A DNA stretch of 64,000 nucleotides from Atrichornis clamosus (taxonomy: Eukaryota; Chordata; Aves; Passeriformes; Menuridae): contig WBMZ01005355.1 in NCBI GenBank assembly GCA_013400975.1, positions 124,001 to 188,000 of the forward strand, given 5' to 3'. Below are positions 58,973 to 64,000 of the stretch, in pieces; position 1 is the stretch's first letter; each line of letters opens with the position of its first letter. Made by a program: the position numbers and the translations under genes. The notes under the pieces were generated by a model that was not told the origin of the DNA, did not search any database, and worked only from the letters and a program-made list of their open reading frames with translations.

Positions 58973-59032
58973 GGCTCCCACTTGGAAATGCCACACCAAG
59001 GCTTTGCCAAGTCCTGGTGCTGTCGAGGACAG
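58973..59032 (+). other. Candidate exon D (speculative), plus strand
   Basis: A 60-base (20-codon) open stretch with the best splice sites seen in the window: acceptor CTCATTCTCTTCCTTCAG| and donor GGACAG|GTAAGA. Phase is 0 at both ends, so inclusion would add 20 residues (beginning GSHLEMPHQGF and containing the pair CC). No family recognised. It could be a cassette exon of a coding gene, an exon of a non-coding RNA, or chance. Confidence 0.2.
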
Positions 59033-60283
59033 GTAAGAGAGGCCTGTGGTGCTTGTGCAGAGGGTGTGAGATGGGAAGAGGGATCAGGCTGGGAGCTCTG
59101 TGTCAGGGAGGTGCCAGAATTAGGCCATGCTGTTGTAAAACACAGCAGGGCCTCAGCTCCCGAGAGCAGGCCTTGAAAAGCATCCTCATGGCAACACGGA
59201 TGATGGCATTAAAGGAAATTAATAAAATATCAAAGTTGGGGGCTAGGTGAATGTTAAAGGGTGAATTCACAGCTTAGTGCTTTCCTTTGGAATGCAGAAA
59301 TTAAGGTGGGATTCCTGCAAAAATAAGGAGGGAACATATATAGCCAAATCGAGGTTAACTCAGGAATTATAAGCAACAAAAATCTTCAAGTTTTAGCTGC
59401 TGTACAGTCACAGGCAGTCAGGCTGCTGCCCACCAACCTGCACAGGGGCAGATTTCCACCGAGAGAAAACCCAGACCCCAGAGCTCCTTTGTGCCACAGT
59501 CAGAGAGCCAGAACAGCGGGAGAGAAGCCACAGGGACCCAGCTCCAATTGGGTGTGCTCGAGTTTCTGAACAGAGCTCCTTCACAGGGCCCACACTGCCC
59601 TGTTCAGCACAGCTGGCTCCACAGCCGCTCCCCAGCCCAGGCACTTTTTCCCCCATCCTATTTCACAAAAGATTTAAACATATTCCCAACAGATGCGTTT
59701 TGTACTGCAGTAATTTAGTGATATTTCCTGATGACTGGTTAACACAAAGGCTGTGGCTGGTTGATCCAAAGATTGCATCTGTTACCCTGCATCTCGCCAT
59801 CAGGTCAGAATTAATGTCTTGCTGCAGAAAGAGACACCACAGAACAATAAATTACTCTGGTTTTAAGCCACGACTTGGGGATAAATAATTTTCCCATGGA
59901 ACAAGAGCTCGAATTTTTTCAAAATATGATCTGATAGGGCAGAGGGGGAAAAAAAAAAAAAAAAAAGAAAACCACAACCTGAAAATCATCTTACGTATTT
60001 TCTTATCAATATTGCAGATAACACAACAGAAAACACTACTAGATCATTTTCTCAAGCAAGATCATCCCCTTTCCCATCACCCATTTGATTTCTGAGATCT
60101 TCTTAATTCAATTAACTGTGTGCAGCAAAATAACCTGCAAGGAAGAATTCATTCACCCTAAAACTCACTAGGAACCAGAGACAGAACTTGGTTCAAGGAG
60201 TTTTCCCCACCTCAGCACACGAAGCTTTCTGTGCACACAGCAGCACAGCAGGAGAAGTCACACACCAAGTGAGGAGGGCTTAC
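59033..60283. other. Unique non-coding sequence
   Basis: GC-richer at 59400-59660 with open frames in both directions and no motifs. An 18-A run is at 59949-59966. Confidence 0.45.
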
Positions 60284-60332
60284 CTGAGGAGAACAAGTTT
60301 CAAGTGTGTAATTTTCTGCTCCATTGATAACT
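60284..60332 (-). other. Candidate micro-exon C (speculative), minus strand
   Basis: A 49-base open stretch on the minus strand has a long pyrimidine-rich acceptor (CATCCCCTCCCCTCTTATTTTGGAATAG|) and a strong donor, CTCAG|GTAAGC. In one frame (phase 1 entry, phase 0 exit) it reads VINGAENYTLETCSPQ, with an N-glycosylation sequon NYT, as in an extracellular domain. A second frame is also open, so coding potential is undecided. It lies on the same strand as candidate exons A and B, 55 kb upstream in the direction of reading. Confidence 0.18.
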
Positions 60333-63139
60333 CTATTCCAAAATAAGAGGGGAGGGGATGAAAATAAATCATCTCCATATCCTCAAGCCTGGCATTAGTC
60401 TATTTGCTGAGAAATGGTGCTGTAGGCTTTTCCTCACAGGGTCAGTGTGTGCCATGGTAAATCATATAAATCATTTCACAGGGTGTATTTATGTATTACA
60501 CAAGCCCAGGGGATGAGCCATTCTCTGAGTTTCCTAGGAAGCAAGGGTTGCATCTACTCACTGGTGCTTCTTAATTACAAGAGGTATTTGCAATGAGAAA
60601 TTTTTTTTTTTTTTGCCTGGGCCATAATTTGTCCACTTTCTCCTCACAAGGTATATATTGCATCCAGTGAATGCTTCAGGTGGTGTTTATAGCTCTGTCC
60701 TTACATACAGCCATAACAAGCATAATTTAAATTATATCAACAGTTTATGTGACAGAATATTTTTATGTAAAACTTCAGGAGACGTTACCATGCTATCTAA
60801 TTGAAATTTCAATACTGAGCTCAAGCAAATAATTTCCACTTCAAAAAGTACATCTGGAAAGTGAGAGGATAATATGTGCATGTATCAGCACATCTCGTGT
60901 CTCTCTAGGTTACTAAACCTTCTGTATCAAGGGCAGCTTGCTTTACTAAATATTAATGCAGAATTCTGCATAATATGAGGCTTCTGTTATTCACAGGATC
61001 TCTGAACTGCAAATAAAAATAAGCATTAAAGCCCACACTATTAACTACAGATTAAGGTCAGTTGTTCCATACAGAAGAAAGCAATAAATCAACGTTCACT
61101 GACCATGATACCGATCCCTCCTACAAAGCAGATTGCAAGATCCAGGCTTTACAATTTTTAAGAACATTTATTAGCTTAATATGAATACAATCCTACACTC
61201 TCACCAAGAGCAGAACTGGGATGAACTGTGTTTTGGAAGTTCTGGAAAGGCATCAGTGCTGCACCTGCTGGCCAGCCCAGTTTCCATCCTCTGCTCTGCA
61301 AATCTGGCTGTTCTAAAATTAACCCCACTGATTTTTATCACTGATTTCCTTTTCATTTTGCCGTGTTAAATGTCAAAGGACCTAATGTCTGACACTGCCC
61401 TTTTAATTATTACAACCAAAGCTTAAAGATGACACACATACACACATCCCCTCACCCCTTCAAAGTGAGGCTCAATAAAACACAGGCAACAGTAAGAATT
61501 CAAAGGTCAATATTTGCATAAGTTGAATAAAAGCCAAGAAAGCATGATTTATTAAAAATTTAGTTCTACAGGAAGTTCTACAATTAGTACTGTTTCTAAA
61601 GCATTGATTTAAATTACAAAATAAGCTTCATGGATAGTGTTTAGGACTTCATTAAAATTTACTGAGCGTATTTATCAATGTTTCTTTCAGAAAGCTTGTT
61701 ACAAAAACCTGCACAGCCCCAATCAGACCTCCCAAACACATTAATGATATATGAAGTCTTTTATTCCCTTCATCAATCTTAAGCTACACATTTACTTATA
61801 TAATCAATGCTTCAAAGTTACATTATGTCCATAAATTCCTGGCCTTGCATCAATGAATTTGTTCACTCAATACCTTCTCACATGAAGTCTCTGTCAGTCT
61901 CATTAACCCAACCACTCAGATTTTATTGCTCTGTAATCAGGATTCAAAAGCACTTGAGATGACAGGAGCAATAAAAAGCCTTGAGACTTTATATGTCCTT
62001 TATGGTGACTGGGTTGTTTAAAAACTGGAGCTGTATTTGCAGTCTGTGACCATAAATACGCACAACAACACCATCACCACAGACCCAGAGACGCTCAAGG
62101 TACAGGCAGGAAACAAAGGAATCTGAAGTCAAAGACCTTCTGCAGAAACCAGGAAAGGGATGCAATGGTGACAAACGTTTCTCCTCCCTCTTCCCAAAAT
62201 AGAAACAGCTCTATTAGCAAATATTTTACAGCATTCTTATTACCTTTTCTATTCTATTTATAAAAAGGAAGAAACCTGGAGCAGGTCAAGCCATATTGAA
62301 CAAAATATCAAAGTGAGGTATAACTGCTCTGTTAGATCTGTGCCAGGCACTAAAGCAGTCCCAGGCCTCCAGGGACACCCTGTTTGATGGAGAACCCCTG
62401 ACACCAACAGACCTTGCCTTCAGCATGTCTGTTGTCAAGTATCCAAACCCACAGAAACCATGCAAAACATCTGCTGCCACAAAATGACGATGCAGCACTG
62501 AATAAAACACAAGCCTTAAATGTTTGTAACATAATGCATTTATATTCTGAAATGAAAGTGACGCCTGGCCTTGTACCAGGTTTAATAATATACAACATAA
62601 TTCTGTTTCTGCAAAGGGTTCAAAGAAGCTCAAGCTCAATTAGATCATCAGCACTTAATATAAACTTGACAAGTAAGCTGTTCCTCATTACACAGCATCA
62701 GGATGCTGACAAGACTTGGGTTTTGCAGAAATCTTAGAAATAAGCTTTGCTGCCTTGTATGAAAACAAGGGCAGGCATCAGCTTTACAGCCCCATCAGGC
62801 ACACCTGGATACCTGAGGCAGAACAAAGCACTTAAAAGTACTGCTCAGTGAAACAACAACCAGCAAGAGCAGACAGAGCAGCAGAATGTAAAACCCTCTC
62901 ATGCAAGGGCCTGCTGTGCAGTTGGCACAACGGCTGTGGATCCATTAGGAAACAATGCAGCTTCCGAGGAAAATGTATAAAACATAGCCACCACTGGCAC
63001 TTCAAAACCCTCCTCAGCCACTAGGCAGCTTTTCAGTGCTCCTTTCCAGAGGCAAACGAGGGATATTGCTGCACAGAGACAGCACGTTACAGACATTGCA
63101 GAGTCTGGGCTGGCGGTGCCAACGTGCAGGCCAGGCTTA
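60333..63139. other. Unique non-coding sequence
   Basis: No repeat family or gene recognised. A 14-T run is at 60601-60614. Frames of 60 to 117 codons on both strands around 62286-62737 have no recognised motifs. Confidence 0.5.
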
Positions 63140-63638
63140 GAGCAAAGAGCGGGGTCCCAGCACGGGAAGGACGTGGAGCTGCTGGAGGGAGTCCAGAGCA
63201 GGCACCAGGGTGATCAGAGGGATGGAGCAGCTCTGCCGTGAGGAAAGGCTGGGAGAATTGGGATTGGTCAGCCTGGAAAAGTGGAGGCTCTGGGGTCACC
63301 TAATTGTGACCTTCCAGTACCTGAAGGGAGCTACGGGAAAGATGGAGAGAGACTATGGACAGGGGCCTGGAGGGACAGGACAAGGGGGAATGGCTTCACA
63401 CTGACAAAGGGCTGGGTTAGGTGGGATATTAGGAAGAACCTGTTCCCTGTGAGGGTGGTGAGGCCCTGGGACATGTTGCCCAGAGAAGCTGTGGCTACCC
63501 CGTCCCTGGAAGTGTCCAAGACCAGGTTGGACAGGGCTTGGAACCCCCTGGGATAGTGGGAGGTGTCCCTGCCCATGGCAGAGGATGGGATGGGATTTAA
63601 AGTCCCTTCCGACCCAAACCATTCTGTGATTCTATGAA
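63140..63638 (+). mobile_element. CR1 LINE, longest 3' end in window, sense orientation
   Basis: About 500 bases of CR1 in sense order. It starts near the end of the reverse-transcriptase frame (ACGGGAAGGACGTGGAGCTG, GAGTCCAGAGCAGGCACC, CTTCCAGTACCTGAAGGG) and continues through GACAAGGGGGAATGGCTTC, GTGGGATATTAGGAAGAACC, CCCAGAGAAGCTGTGGC and GTCCCTGCCCATGGCAG to an intact terminus CCATTCTGTGATTCTATGAA. It is 5'-truncated like almost all CR1 copies and keeps no working frame. Its intact end and close match to consensus suggest it is one of the younger copies here. Open frames of 64 to 168 codons across it belong to the repeat. Confidence 0.95.
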
Positions 63639-64000
63639 CACAAGGAAATAAGCTACCATGAAAAAGTACCACTTTTCCCCACTGATATACCAGGCTAAGA
63701 ATCCTATTTTCATAAGTTTTCATATTTAACAAAATACACAATATTCCCCAGTCTTCAGGCAGTTGCAACAGAAGTGCGTTTGTCCTGGACACACACCGTA
63801 TTAGAGAGACCAAAAAAAATAGTTTAACTAAGCTCACAAGAAGATTTATTGAGCCTTTACTGTGTTTTAAAGGTTCACACTTGAGGATCTCTCAGTAAAA
63901 TTAAAAGGAATTCTGAACAATACCTAGGCATCAAACTATTTGAAACAGAACATAAATAAAATCATGTTCTTCTCCCTTCTTTCTGTAATGTTGCAACATT
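63639..64000. other. Unique AT-rich non-coding sequence
   Basis: Nothing recognised after the CR1 terminus. Confidence 0.5.

Noticed and set aside
63331..63837. 168-codon minus-strand frame
   Set aside because: Antisense of the CR1 3' end plus flank, a repeat artefact.

Overview
The window looks like bird nuclear DNA, most likely from a songbird or close relative. The evidence is the repeat content: many truncated 3' ends of CR1 LINEs, the dominant avian retrotransposon, ending in the ATTCTGTGATTCTATG-type tail, plus one short tRNA-Ile-headed, CR1-tailed element of the kind described in zebra finch as TguSINE1. There are no operons, ribosome-binding sites, phage genes, insertion sequences or CRISPR arrays. 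Base composition is AT-rich with small GC-rich patches. I recognise no protein-coding gene with confidence. Nearly all open frames are short and look like chance, and the longer ones in GC-rich stretches resemble no family I know. The window is best read as intron or intergenic sequence.

Layout: 1-2.85 kb unique AT-rich sequence; 2.85-2.98 kb the SINE (minus strand); 4.28-4.93 kb two weak minus-strand candidate exons, one encoding a membrane-spanning segment; 10.16 kb a near-perfect RFX X-box; 13.7 kb a CR1 tail; 14.9 kb a 78-bp ATT microsatellite; 16.5 kb a CR1 3' end (plus); 22.4-23.3 kb a GC-rich patch flanked by AT-rich blocks that look like conserved non-coding DNA; 23.6 kb an old CR1; 26.6-26.8 kb CpG-enriched sequence; 28.6 and 33.9 kb minus-strand CR1 3' ends; 30.8-30.9 kb a very CpG-dense spot with a NotI site; 45.4, 47.5, 52.3 and 54.0 kb older CR1 scraps; 50.9, 59.0 and 60.3 kb splice-flanked candidate exons; 55.8-56.5 kb the longest open frame, followed by 23 A; 63.1-63.6 kb the longest CR1 3' end (plus).

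If the window lies inside a gene, a small hand sample of base counts (A over T and C over G on the given strand) would favour transcription of the minus strand. That agrees with the best candidate exon pair but does not prove it. No gene symbols are given because none can be supported.
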